NCBI GenBank assembly: GCA_032622095.1
Contig: CP136064.1
Span: forward strand, 3,096,280 to 3,160,279
DNA from: Siphonodentalium dalli
Taxonomy: Eukaryota; Mollusca; Scaphopoda; Gadilida; Siphonodentaliidae
Length of the DNA: 64,000 nucleotides
Direction of reading: 5' to 3'
Within the stretch, counting starts at the first letter, position 1, and each line of letters begins with the position of its first letter. The position numbers and the translations under genes were made by a program. Of this stretch, positions 22,600-34,910 are shown one piece after another. Under the pieces are notes generated by a model. That model made no database searches and had not been told where the DNA came from. It saw nothing but the letters and a program-made list of their open reading frames with translations.

Positions 22600-24358
22600 C
22601 ATTAGGATAATGATATATATTATATACCACATCGTTTTGTGGCAATTTTTTGCCTCGTGGCTGGAATTGCATGCATGTAATGATGCAGATTAATAAACAT
22701 ATATAAAGAATATGCCAGCCCATGGCCTGTCGTTTGTGGCGGAACCTCTCTTATATAGTCGGGTTATGGTGTATATAATATATCGTTTTGTGGTATATGC
22801 CTCGTAGCTGGCATTTAATGATGCATGATGCAGATTGGTGTAAACATATTAAGAATATGCCATTCCGTGGCCTGCATTTTGTGGCGTAACCTCTCTTATA
22901 TCGACAGGTTATAGTGTATATAATATATCGTTTTGTGGTAAGCCTCGTGGCTGGAATTGCATGTAATGATGCAGATTAATAAACATATATATTAAGAATA
23001 TGCCATTCCGTGGCCTGCCTTTTGTTGCGGAACCTCTCTTACACTCTTAGAACCAGAAGTCCTTTCAGAGAACCCAAAAAGGTTCTTCACCTTGTCACAA
23101 TAGAAGCACCTTATTTCGTGCTTCAAATGACCACACCATATAAGGTTCTAATGAAGAACCATATCATAAGGTTCACAGAAGAACCCCAAGATGGTTCTTA
23201 AGGGAACCATAATATGAACATGGTTCTTCAGGGAACCTTTATAAGAACCCCAGATGGTACTTCGGAGGACACAATCATAAGGGTCACATGAGGGTTCTTC
23301 AGAGAACCTTTCATATATCAGAACAGGGTTATTAAAGGAACCATAATCTATCCCAACAGAGAAATGCAGAGAACCTGTAAGATGGAATAGCGTACGATGA
23401 TAATATAGCATGTTTTCGCTCTTGCGTATATCGCGACGTTCAGTACACTTTGAGATGTTTTATAATAACTAATAGATTGTCATAATATTGAAGCACTTGG
23501 GGAATGATATATACAAGGCAGCTTATACCTACACATTCCATATACAATTCGCTTAATTTTGGTGTGATTCATATTCTTGAATACACGAAGGTGGTGAATT
23601 AGTCTGCACTTTAACATTTTTTGTGTGTATTTTACGATTATCACACGAGGGTTCTTCAGAGAACCTTTCATATATCAGAACAGGGTTCTTAAGGGAACCA
23701 TAATCTATCCCAACATGGTTCTTTAGAGAAACTTTATAAGAACTCCAGATGGAATAGCGTACGGTGATAATATAGTATGTTTTCGCTCTTGCGTATATCG
23801 CGACATTCCGTAAACTTTAATGGTCCGAGTGCAGTACCTGTGGTTTTTACCCTTAGATAGCAAGTTTTGGCTCAATCGGTCAGGCTGTTTTCGAGTCTAT
23901 AAAGGACACACACACACACACACGGAATTCCCCAACCCTGCGAACAAACACATACTCCTCCTTTCTCTCTGGTTGATGTTTTATTCATGTTAATCACTCA
24001 ATTCGGCTCCATGGCACATGTAACAACTGCATTGTTGTTTGGTCATGAACCCTTCACACCGACGAACCCTATCGATTACAGAGAACCTTTTCTGACACCG
24101 AGGAACCTATGGGTTCTTACAGAGAACCCTTGAGTTCTTCAAAGAACCACAAAGAACCCTTATTTCTTAGAGTGTATATAGACGGGTGGGTTATAGTGTA
24201 TATAATATATCGTTTTGTGGTAACTAAGCCTCGTGGCTGGAATTGCATGTAATGATGCAGATTAATACACATATATATTAAGAATATGCCATTCAGTGGC
24301 CTGCCGTTTGTGGCAGAACCTCTCTTATATAGTCGGGTTATAGTGTTTATAATATATT
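22600..24358. repeat. 145-bp tandem array, 4 units, split by a transposon
   Basis: Units share TCGTTTTGTGG, GCCTCGTGGCTGGAATTGCA, TAATGATGCAGATTAAT and GGAACCTCTCTTATATAG. Unit heads are near 22652, 22800, 22942 and 24228. The long third spacing is explained by the 1133-bp insertion at 23042-24174. Confidence 0.9.
23042..24174. mobile_element. CACTA/EnSpm-like non-autonomous transposon
   Basis: Ends are CACTCTTAGAA at 23042 and TTCTTAGAGTG ending at 24174, imperfect inverted repeats. The neighbouring uninterrupted units read CCTCTCTTATATAG, so the insertion duplicated TA. Roughly 350 bp at each end is packed with AGAACC and GGTTCT in both orientations, such as GGTTCTTCAGAGAACC. CACTA elements are known for short subterminal repeats bound by transposase, and their ends start CACT. 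The core (23400-24000) is noncoding and includes a degenerate (CA)n. The family assignment rests on ends and motif density only. Confidence 0.7.
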
Positions 24359-25210
24359 TTTTGAAGGTCAAGGTCAGGTGGGGTCACGATTTGACCCGTC
24401 CAAAACACTGCCCGGACAAAAGTACCCAACAAAAGTACCCGTCGAAATCCATCCGGTTTTACCCGATTTGACCTCGAATTGATCATTTTGAAGGTCAAGG
24501 TCAGGTCGGAGTCACGATTTGACCCGTCCAAAACACTCAGTGGACAAAAGTAACCCTATGTATCAAATTTCGTCGAAATCCCATCAAAATTCGCGATTTG
24601 ACCTTGAATTGACCCGATTTTCAGGTGGACCCGACTTCGTCCGAGCTGTTTCCCCTCTGCTTTTCGGAGAATGCGCGATTTGACCTTGAATTGTCAATTT
24701 TGAAGGTCAAGGTCAGGTGGGGTCACGATTTGACCCGTCCAAAACACTGCCCGGACAAAAGTACCCGACAAAAGTACCCGTCGAAATCCATCCGGTTTTA
24801 CCCGATTTGACATCGAATTGATCATTTTGAAGGTCAAGGTCAGGTCGGGGTCACGACTCGACCCGTCCAAAACACTCAGTGGACAAAAGTAACACCACGT
24901 ATCAAATTTCGTCGGAATCCCATCAAAATTCGCGATTTGACCTTGCATTGACCCGATTTCAAGGTCAAGGTCACGTCGCACGGGCAACGAATAGGCTTAC
25001 GACACTCCCCATACGAAAGTATCCCCAGACACTAATTTTCATCGAAATCCCGTGATACTCGGGCGTTTGACATTGAAATGACCCGATTTCAAGTTCAATG
25101 TCACGTCGCACGGGCAAATTAACAGGCACATGCCACTCCCCGGCCGAAAGTACCCCACATACCAAGTTTCATCGAAATCGGTTCGGCCGTTTTCGAGTCC
25201 ATCGCGAACA
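24359..25210. repeat. 128-130-bp tandem array, GGTCAAGGTCA-type
   Basis: TTTTGAAGGTCAAGGTCAGG or its relatives recur at about 24359, 24487, 24700, 24828, 24957 and 25087. Each unit also has GATTTGACC, CCAAAACACT, GGACAAAAGTA and CATCGAAATC. Divergence grows towards the right. The last unit ends CGGCCGTTTTCGAGTCCATC and runs directly into a GACA microsatellite, a 3'-tail-like arrangement. Confidence 0.85.
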
Positions 25211-25352
25211 GACAGACAGACAGACAGACACACACACCCTCACACACACACACCCTCACACATACACCCGCCCTCACACACACACACACCCTCCCTCACA
25301 CACACCCTCTCACACACACACACGCACCCCCCACACACACACACACAGACAG
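25210..25352. repeat. (GACA)n then (CCCTCACACA)n microsatellite
   Basis: Five GACA steps followed by more than 100 bp of CA-rich sequence with regular CCCT interruptions. Plus-strand frames here (TDRQTDTHTL and similar) are simple-sequence readings. Confidence 0.95.
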
Positions 25353-25380
25353 ATTTCCCAAAATATATAATAGACTAGCC

Positions 25381-25860
25381 GATGAGCCCGACGTTGTCCG
25401 GGCTATTCAAAAACCAAATTTCAAGTCGATAGCTCCACCCGTTTCCGAGATCTGGTCTGCGCATGCGCGAAGCTGGCGTCGCACGGACTCTGAGACCCGA
25501 TAAAATTCGTATCCGGGGCAAGATACATTCACATACCAAATTTCAAGTCGATAGCTCCACCCGTTTCCGAGATCTCGTCTGCGCATGCGCGAAGCTGGCG
25601 TCGCACTGGCTCGGCGACCCGATAAAATTCGTATCCGGGGGAAGATACATTCACATACCAAATTTCAAGTCGATAGCTCCACCCGTTTCCGAGATCTCGT
25701 CTGCGCATGCGCTGCACGGGCGTCGCACGGGCTCGCCAACACGACAACGACCACCGCCTGGTCAAACTACACACACGTACCAAGTTTCGTCCCGATCGGT
25801 CGAGAATCGTAGATTTGTATTAATGACAGACAAACAGACAGACAGACAAACAGAGGTCTT
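25381..25860. repeat. 122-bp tandem array ending in (GACA)n
   Basis: ACCAAATTTCAAGTCGATAG starts at 25413, 25535 and 25657, exactly 122 bp apart, with GTCTGCGCATGCGC in each. A diverged fourth head, ACCAAGTTTCGTCCCGATCG, leads to GACAGACAAACAGACAGACA. Frames on both strands are repeat shadows. Confidence 0.9.
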
Positions 25861-25869
25861 CAAAATATA

Positions 25870-27160
25870 TATGAGATTTTAAACCAATACTTCAAACAGA
25901 AGGACATCACCATGAAGAGAAATAAGTGACAAAACAAAGCAAAATGCATATAATAAGTTGATGTGTTGAAAATAAGTATGCAGTTAGGGCCCGTACACAC
26001 GGCGGGCAAGAAGATATCAGGTATGCCTTATGTGACTTACTTTACCAATGAAATAAATAATACCGGTAAATATCCGACGAAGGCAGCGCGCTGATATTTT
26101 ATCGCCAGTTTGGTGATATGTGATCATCTTGATTGGTGGTAATCGGTATCCGTTAACTAATCGCTACAAGGGACACGATGGCAACCGTTTATGCACTCGA
26201 GTTTTGATCCATCAATATTATCGCCTGTTTCAACAATTGACTTCGTAATTCCATTTTGGATTGTTTGACATAATCGCTGAGCTATTATATGGATATGTGT
26301 GGGGACATATATCTTTTTGAGGGTTTCCACTGACGGAGGAAAAGACCCAAGATCACATAATTTAATTTGAACACATTCCATCGTCTTTGAATTTCTCATC
26401 TGGTACCTCACATGCTTTGAATTTTGACTGGACACCGGGGAGGGAGGTGCCTATAGAAGAAATTCCAAACCAACATTTTGACCAAAGTAGGAAGAAATGC
26501 AAATGTTGGTCTTAAACCACTAATTCCACATACATTAATGATTGCAAAATCAGACTACAAGAACAGTTTCAAACCATTGTTGGTGTGCAATTTCCAACTA
26601 ATATTGTTTTCAACTGGTGAAACTTTGACCATAGTTGGTGGGGATCTCATGTCCCCACATGCACCAATGTAAGTTCGGTAAAATAATGTACACCACAGCC
26701 CCATTGGACTAAGCAGCACTCTTATGAAAACTTCATATGGGGTCTCAATGGGGTGGGGTCATCCGATATGCCACAAAACCATAATAACATTTGTCAGCCC
26801 ATATATGCATGCACTATGATATTATAACATTTCCAAATTTCCACATAGCGTGACCACTTTCCTCATTATGCAGAAGATCTTTATGCATGAGATCAGCAAC
26901 GTTGCTACAGGTCGGTGGGTGCCTAATCCCACCCGACTTCGGTAATAAATGCCAACAGTTGGAAATTTCACAAAGCTATGAACTGCCAAAACGGACTATG
27001 GGTTAGTTACCGGACGCAATTCGCTTGAACCAGCTTGACTTATACTGTTATGATTGAGCTCAATCAACGCCGTATAAACCGCCGCGTTTTCACGTGCGTA
27101 ATATTTACAGCGAGAAAATATAAGTGTGCAGTTTGATGGTTCTTGGCACTAAACATATTT
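25870..27160. other. No assignable gene
   Basis: A 92-codon minus-strand frame (26435-26157, containing CDLGSFPPSVETLKKIY) has an even composition but no recognised domain, partner copy or splice evidence. Between 26440 and 26660 several CCAAC/GTTGG words alternate. Otherwise unremarkable. Confidence 0.35.
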
Positions 27161-28290
27161 TTATAAGTTTGTTTTGAACTAAAACGGCGCCACTTTTGAC
27201 ATCACTAATCCACACACTTAGACGCATTGGCGAGTATACAAATTCGATTCAAATTTAGGGCCACCATTGCATATCTCTTACCCAAAAGTTGGCGCATTAA
27301 AACCACACGATTAGATTATTCGTATCACGGTAAGAATATGTATCAATCAGATGGAAATCGGCGTTAAACATATTGGTTATCAATGGTTGTGTCCCTCTCA
27401 CCTCTATAGGCACCCCTGACTCGGAATGGCCCCACTTTTGATATCTTTTAACTACACAATTAGACTTCTGATACTATGGGCGTTATTATTGGTATGTTTT
27501 GTGCTAATCCGCAACTATACAATTTTTTTTATCAATTTAGTGCCAACCCACCCCACCATCATCCCTAACCAAAGCAGCAACAATATGACATCTTTAAAAT
27601 CACACGATTTGATTCCTCTTATCATGGATAATAATGTTTATCAATTTGGTGGACATTGGCGCTAAAAATATTGGGTATTAATTTTGGTGCCCCTCTCCCT
27701 TTCCGTGCACCCCTGACTCGAATGACGTTACGTTTGATATTTTTAAGCCACGCCATTAGACACCTTATACCACGGGGATGAATTTGTATAAGTTTCTTGC
27801 AATCGGCGACTAAACCAATTCTTATCATAATTTTTACGCACCCACCGCCCCCCAATATCTCGTCCCAACGACACCAATTTGGCTTGGCGTCTTTAAATCA
27901 CACAATAAGATTCCTTGTATCATGGAGAAGATCTCAGACGAATGTGTATCAATCTAGTGGAATTTGGCGCAAAAATTAGTTTGATAAATTTTGGTGCCCC
28001 TTTCCCCTTCAGGGCATCCTTGGCGCGAACGGCGCCACTTTTATTTTGACATATCTAATTCACACCATTATATTCCTCATATTATGGGGATGATTATATA
28101 TAGATTTGGTGGCAATCGTCGACAATTTATTTCTGCCCCTCCCCCTTTTCTGCCCATGACAACAACGGCGTCACAAAATTGTAACCTTCGCCATTATCTT
28201 TCTCGTACAAAGATACCCCCATTAGACCCCTTTTGTGCCACCTAGGTGGTCTCCTGTTAATTTCTATAGAACACAGACAGACAGACATTC
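27160..28290. repeat. Strongly diverged ~150-bp tandem array ending in (CAGA)n
   Basis: A block of the type CACACNATTAGATTCCTTATATCATGG recurs at about 27310, 27461, 27610, 27757, 27907 and 28067, and GGTGCCCCTCTCCCT plus TCAATTTGGTGGACATTGGC recur with it. Units are far less alike than in the other arrays. The last unit ends TTCTATAGAACACAGACAGA. About seven units. Confidence 0.8.
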
Positions 28291-28788
28291 GTAAATATAG
28301 ATAATTACTTGGTGTCATCTCCAAATCCTCTGCATTCCCTGCATGTCTCAGATATCTTATGGCAGTCTTGGAGATATCTGTTGTAATAAGATAATAATTA
28401 GACATTTATCTTATTTATGCAAACCAAGAATATGTGACTATCTATTTGATCTGTGTGCCTTTAAAACAGAAAAAAAAAATCATCCCACATGCTAGTAATA
28501 ATATAAAATCATCCCACATGCTAGTAATAATATTGGCAACTCTTCCTAGAAGAATATTTCAGTCTATCTTGAAAATAAACCGGTAAACCTTTGTCTTCAT
28601 TTTGTAATAATTGAACCATTGTATTGTACACTTATCTGGACTAGCTTTGGCACCGTGTATATTTGATAGTTTTATTACCTGCGTGCCTTGAAAATACATC
28701 CAGGTTTGGTAGCACCGTAGGTACAGTAATGCCGTAATTGATCGACTGCTTAACCACACTGTACATTAATCCTTTACCCAACAGAACG

Positions 28789-29670
28789 GCCCTGTGCCAA
28801 TGCATTCTCTTATATATGCGAGTCGACCATAGGTCGCCTCGTATATAAAGAGAATGCATTGGCTTAACACGTATTAAAAATGATAAAATTGTCAAAGAAT
28901 ATTGAAAAATATAAATTGTTAAAAAATGTTAGAAAAAATTGTTAAAGAATGTCAGAAAAAATGATTTTCGTAACAAAATGTCTACTTTCAAAAAAGGAAG
29001 CCTTATATGTTTTGAAATTGTTCCACCCAAGTAAAACTTCCAAGGACAATTTCTTATATTGCCCATGCTTCCGTAGCCCATAAACGGTAGACAATAAAGA
29101 GAATTCTCAATTATGATCTATTAGACTCAATCTTAATGTAAAATGGTGGATTGTTTTGTTTATGTTCACATATGAATAATGATGACTGTTTTGTTTATGT
29201 TCACATATGAATAATGGTGATTGCAAATATTTCTCATTTTTCATTCTATTAATTCGAAAGTTAATTTGAAAAAAAAAAATTAGTTGGTGTCAAATCAGAC
29301 AGGCATCTTTAATTAATGCATACAATATACAAGCCATGCAAAAGCTAAAAGCGAAAACACTCTCATGAGTAAGACCAATCGTCATTGGCCTAACAATTGT
29401 TTACAATTTTAATAATTTTTTCTTGTATTCTTTAACAATTTCACCCATACAGAGCCCCAGACAAACATGAGCAGACGACATTGTGCTATATGCTTCTATA
29501 TATCTGTGGAGCTCCCTGCAGGGTAATGGATGTTTTTTATTTTATGTCCTAAAAATTGTAAGAAACATTTATTTTAAAAAAATGATAAAATTGTTAGGCC
29601 AATGCATTCTCTTATATATGCGAGGCGACCTATGGTCGACTCGCATATATAAGAGAATGCATTGGCACAG
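28789..29670. mobile_element. Possible DNA element with palindromic termini
   Basis: The two palindromes together with flanking CCCTGTGCC and GGCACAGGG form an inverted terminal repeat of about 75 bp around 800 bp of AT-rich sequence. I could not see a target-site duplication (AGAACGG versus TAAAAAA), so calling it a transposon is inference. Confidence 0.45.
28796..28863. repeat. 68-bp palindrome (first of four)
   Basis: GCCAATGCATTCTCTTATAT pairs with its complement at the other end; the centre is GTCGACCATAGGTCGCC. Sister copies are 29598-29666, 31359-31426 and 32169-32236. The right-hand member of each pair is in the opposite orientation, extended outward by CCCTGTG/CACAGGG. Confidence 0.95.
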
Positions 29671-30376
29671 GGTAAAAAAAATCCCGACTTACGACTGGAT
29701 TTGATATGGCGGGTCACATATGTGCCTTGTGAAAATTACCAACTACATTCACATGACCATTCAGTTCAGATGTTATATGCATCTGATGTTTAGCATTTAT
29801 AAATTCCCCAATCAACTAATAGCCAACAACTCAACATACAAAGGTTTGGTTTCACATCACAAAATCAGATGAGTTGTCCCAGATGCAGGTGGCTGAAACT
29901 GACTTAATTTACAAAATATATCCATTTGAAACAATTTACCATTAAACTTGCCAAATACATTTGCATGTGAATGAAGCCTAAACACATGGCAATCTTATTA
30001 ATTAATTGATATCAAGATGAAAAACCAAGGTTTGAGTTCAATTGAGTTTTAAGACAAAACACAACCCTTTACAGATCAAGTGCAGGACAAGTCTAGGTAT
30101 GCACAGGATTCCAAAAGCAAGTTGGCACAGCATACGAAATATTAAGATCCTTAAAGATATATTACGGACTTGTTCGGGTGCGTGAAATTGATAAGTTAGT
30201 ACTCGGGAGCTATGCCAACTCGGGAGCTATGCCAACTTGGGGAATATAGCATTCTACTAACATCGCTAAAAATTTCAAAGAAATCGACCATACCACTCCA
30301 TAGAAAACTTCGCCTGAACTACGCCCAATTGTAAATATTTACATCTCGATTCGGGATACAACTATCTCAGATAATC

Positions 30377-31115
30377 GGGATCTACTAAAAGACGGGACGG
30401 GACGATTTTCCGGGACGGAACGATTTGTCTAAAAGACGGGACGGGACGGAACGAATATTTAAAAGTCATTTTATTCGGAAATGAAAGAATGTAGAGGCAC
30501 AAACATTGTCTCACCTTGTTTATTGTTATCTACTCTATACGAATGTGATGTTTTCCCGATAAAATTGAGCGTATGCTGAACGGTGGGCGTTCGAATAACG
30601 AAGCGTCGAAATTAGGGAAATTTATCACTTCTGGGACGATAATCTACAGACTAAAAGTCATATTTCGTTTACATTTTCATGTTTGGGTGACGGATTATTG
30701 CAGAAAATGTTTGTCTAATATATACTAAATAGTAAAATAAAAGTTTGCACTTGTTTTCTGCTGATAAAAGTAGTGTTTTTATCGACGGGACGATGACACC
30801 TCCATTCTTGAAAAATCTGCATTCCGCCGAACAAAAATCGTCGAAAATCTTAACAGAAAAACTAGCATCATGTTCACATTTTCATGTTTGGGTGACGGAT
30901 TTTTGCAGAAAATATTAGTCTAATATATACTAAATAGTAAAATAGAAGTTTGAACTTGTTTTCTGATGGTAAAAGTTGTGTTTTTATCCACGGGACGATG
31001 ACACCTCCATTCTTGAAAAATCTCCATTCCGCCGAACGAAAATCGTCGAAAATCTTAACAGAAAAACTCCCATTTCGTTCACATTTTCATGTTTGGGTGA
31101 CGGATTTTTGCAGAA
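30377..31115. repeat. Spacer with 205-bp tandem repeat
   Basis: It begins with several GACGGGACGGGACG words (30393-30460). Then a 205-bp unit, CATTTTCATGTTTGGGTGAC, recurs at about 30672, 30877 and 31082. The third unit is cut off at TTTTGCAGAAAATATT, exactly where the second 1.83-kb copy begins, so the duplication breakpoint lies inside this repeat. Confidence 0.9.
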
Positions 31116-32946
31116 AATATTTCAGTCTATCTTGAAAATAAACCGGTAAACCTTTGTCTTCATTTTGTAATAATTGAACCATTGTATTGTACACTTATCT
31201 GGACTAGCTTTGGCACCGTGTATATTTGATAGTTTTATTACCTGCGTGCCTTGAAAATACATCCAGGTTTGGTAGCACCGTAGGTACAGTAATGCCGTAA
31301 TTGATCGACTGCTTAACCACACTGTACATTAATCCTTTACCCAACAGAACGGCCCTGTGCCAATGCATTCTCTTATATATGCGAGTCGACCATAGGTCGC
31401 CTCGTATATAAAGAGAATGCATTGGCTTAACACGTATTAAAAATGATAAAATTGTCAAAGAATATTGAAAAATATAAATTGTTAAAAAATGGTAGAAAAA
31501 ATTGTTAAAGAATGTCAGAAAAAAAGATTTTCGTAACAAAATGTCTACTTTCAAAAAAGGAAGCCTTATATGTTTTGAAATTGTTCCACCCAAGTAAAAC
31601 TTCCAAGGACAATTTCTTATATTGCCCATGCTTCCGTAGCCCATAAGCGGTAGACAATAAAGAGAATTCTCAATTATGATCTACATGTATTAGACTCAAT
31701 CTTAATGTAAAATGGTGGATTGTTTTGTTTATGTTCACATATGAATAATGATGATTGTTTTGTTTATGTTCACATATGAATAATGGTGATTGCAAATATT
31801 TCTCATTTTTCATTCTATTAATTCGAAAGTTAATTTGAAAAAAAAAAATTAGTTGGTGTCAAATCAGACAGGCATCTTTAATTAATGCATACAATATACA
31901 AGCCATGCAAAAGCTAAAAGCGAAAACACTCTCATGAGTAAGACCAATCGTCATTGGCCTAACAATTGTTTACAATTTTAATAATTTTTTCTTGTATTCT
32001 TTAACAATTTCACCCATACAGAGCCCCAGACAAACATGAGCAGACGACATTGTGCTATATGCTTCTATATATCTGTGGAGCTCCCTGCAGGGTAATGGAT
32101 GTTTTTTATTTTATGTCCTAAAAATTGTAAGAAACATTTATTTTAAAAAAATGATAAAAAATTGTTAGGCCAATGCATTCTCTTATATATGCGAGGCGAC
32201 CTATGGTCGACTCGCATATATAAGAGAATGCATTGGCACAGGGTAAAAAAAATCCCGACTTACGACTGGATTTGATATGGCGGGTCACATATGTGCCTTG
32301 TGAAAATTACCAACTACATTCACATGACCATTCAGTTCAGATGTTATATGCATCTGATGTTTAGCATTTATAAATTCCCCAATCAACTAATAGCCAACAA
32401 CTCAACATACAAAGGTTTGGTTTCACATCACAAAATCAGATGAGTTGTCCCAGATGCAGGTGGCTGAAACTGACTTAATTTACAAAATATATCCATTTGA
32501 AACAATTTACCATTAAACTTGCCAAATACATTTGCATGTGAATGAAGCCTAAACACATGGCAATCTTATTAATTAATTGATATCAAGATGAAAAACCAAG
32601 GTTTGAGTTCAATTGAGTTTTAAGACAAAACACAACCCTTTACAGATCAAGTGCAGGACAAGTCTAGGTATGCACAGAATTCCAAAAGCAAGTTGGCACA
32701 GCATACGAAATATTAAGATCCTTAAAGATATATTACGGACTTGTTCGGGTGCGTGAAATTGATAAGTTAGTACTCGGGAGCTATGCCAACTCGGGAGCTA
32801 TGCCAACTTGGGGAATATAGCATTCTACTAACATCGCTAAAAATTTCAAAGAAATCGACCATACCACTCCATAGAAAACTTCGCCTGAACTACGCCCAAT
32901 TGTAAATATTTACATCTCGATTCGGGATACAACTATCTCAGATAAT
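31116..32946. repeat. 1.83-kb duplication, copy 2
   Basis: Second, nearly identical copy of 28553-30376, with palindromes at 31359-31426 and 32169-32236. The right flank differs (TAATACAAATGG versus GGGATCTACT), which fixes the boundary. Confidence 0.97.
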
Positions 32947-33213
32947 CTAATACAAATGGTTTCGCCATCGAGAATTAATATATATAATGACGGTGTACAT
33001 CGTCAATTTTGATTAATATTCGTAACAAATATCTACTTTGAGAAAGATTATTCTCAGTTCTATGTGATCACCCTACCGGAGTGTTTCACATCACTTTAAG
33101 CATCAATTTTGTTATTTATTTTGTTTATGATTGTCCCAACCAAGATCAATACAATCCATCTTATAACCCTTTCTTTATAAATGGATTGACCCATTGGTAA
33201 TAACAGATTATTA

Positions 33214-34910
33214 TAGTTCATCAAGAAGGATTATCAATAAATATAACCAGGCTGAAAATGAACAGGTAATACAAGTATGTAAGGATTACTGTTCATTGGT
33301 AGGAAGTGTCAGAGAGTAAATTAACTATCTGTCAATGATTTTGCAAAGTTGGGTTAAGGGTGGATACACACATGCATGTAATCTCTGTATGTAAAATACA
33401 TTTATTTTACATGGCCACACCAATAATTGACAACTTTAATCACATGCGCGTGAGCGGTTCATTGTTAACAGGCCAGACAAGTGAGTAGTCATAAGCGAAG
33501 TCAAACTCCCTGCTATCAGGACATTTGAGGCCAGCCCAAAACATGTCTTCTCTTACGGATGTGGAAATTAGTTAAGTCTGTGTGATATCTGGCATTTTCT
33601 TAATGCACGAACACCAGAAGCGACACATCTGGTGTATACAGGCTTGACATAGAACATTTTCGACAATGATGCTTGCTTGGCGTGGGTTTCGAAAGCTTCA
33701 AATAGCCAAGTTGAATGAATCAGTCGGAATAATCTGGGCAAAAAGGTACAATATAATATGTTTTACTTAAATAGCTCAGAGTTAGCCACCCCGCCTGGTA
33801 GCTTTCGGGATCATATATAGCCCCAAGTCGGTGATCATATAGCCCCTGCGTAAGGAAATCCTGATAATATCGCGCCCCATGTCGAGGACAATAGCCCAAC
33901 AATAGCCCAAGTGAGGCATTGGCTGGTATGCTAACATGATCTTCCCAGTCAACATGCACGCAAATACCTCTGTTCGAAGTTATAGTTACTGAGAATCAAA
34001 ATAAAACACCCTCCTTCAAATTGAGATATGTACATTATACAGTTTTGTTTAATTGAGATATGTACATTATACAGTTTTGTTTAATTTTGAGTGACTCGTC
34101 TGAAGGCTTCATGCGAGCATCGTGTTCTCTTGCAAGTCTCTCTCTATATATATATATATATCCATGCATCGTCTGACTATATGCTTGTTTATGTCTGATT
34201 GCCTACTGAATTGCCTGCCAATACCCCGGGTGCATGTGTTTATGTATGTATGTATGTATATACGTGTGTATGTGTGTACGTACGTACGTATATATGAATG
34301 TATGTGTGTATGCATGAAAGTATGTATGTTGGTATGTGTGTTTATGCATATATGTATCTATGTATGTGTGTATGTGTGTATGTATGTATGTACGTACGGC
34401 CTGTTGTATGCATGGACAACAGTTTGCTTACCGACCTCTCTTGCTATGTTTGAGCATGGCTGCCTCCTCCAGTGTATGGCTGGCTTATCCGTCTACCACA
34501 CACATTAATGTTTGTTTACTTACATACTCATTTTTTGTATTCGTTCATTTGTTCATTGCAATTGTGTAAACATTTAAAATATATTGTAAAAGCTCTTCGT
34601 TAACGGAGGAAATAAAGGATATATACCAGTATAAAAATCAAGAGAAGACTGACAATGATTTAAACAGAAAGTCCAACATTTGGGTTGTCGCGCGAACAAT
34701 TATTTTAAGCGGCCTGACGACTTTGTTCAGTCAACGGCTATCTGCACGATCAGAGCTTGGCTCACTGTGGTCAAACATTGCCGCAATGATTTGGTTGTCA
34801 ACGGACACATATTACATGGTCTGTATGATCCATGTAAAACGCCAAAATACACGATAATTACAGAGATAACATGTATCCACCCTAAAGGGACTCAAAGCAG
34901 ATAATTATTA
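33214..34910. repeat. Segmental duplication A (longer copy)
   Basis: Matches 38798-40196. This copy has about 236 bp (33496-33732) absent from the other, a tandem doubling of a 32-bp AATTGAGATATGTACATTAT unit at 34019-34082, and a little extra before 34900. It includes a TATG/TACG simple repeat (34216-34400) and GGAGGAAATAAAGG at 34605. No gene; the YVCMYVCTYG-type frames are simple-repeat readings. Confidence 0.95.

Larger units (their letters stand above)
28553..30376. repeat. 1.82-kb duplication, copy 1
   Basis: It matches 31116-32946 base for base except for a handful of substitutions and 2-6 bp indels (for example ATGTTAG/ATGGTAG, TAAACGG/TAAGCGG, and extra bases near 31683). It holds two palindromes of 68-69 bp (28796-28863 and 29598-29666) that bracket an AT-rich core, and a 38-bp direct repeat (TTGTTTTGTTTATGTTCACA) near 29150. 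No gene is seen; frames such as 28641-28895 are readings of the palindrome. Confidence 0.97.

Noticed and set aside
25098-25378. Frames with TDRQTDTHT and HTHTPSHT repeats
   Set aside because: Translations of GACA and CA microsatellites.
26447-27414. GGTGCCTATAGA and TCTATAGGCACC as transposon ends
   Set aside because: Only 12 bp, no target duplication, and the right copy lies within a unit of the 150-bp array.
34109-34508. Frames with YVCMYVC and HSYIRTYVHTY repeats, also at 39401-39824
   Set aside because: Translations of TATG/TACG simple repeat, duplicated with the segment.
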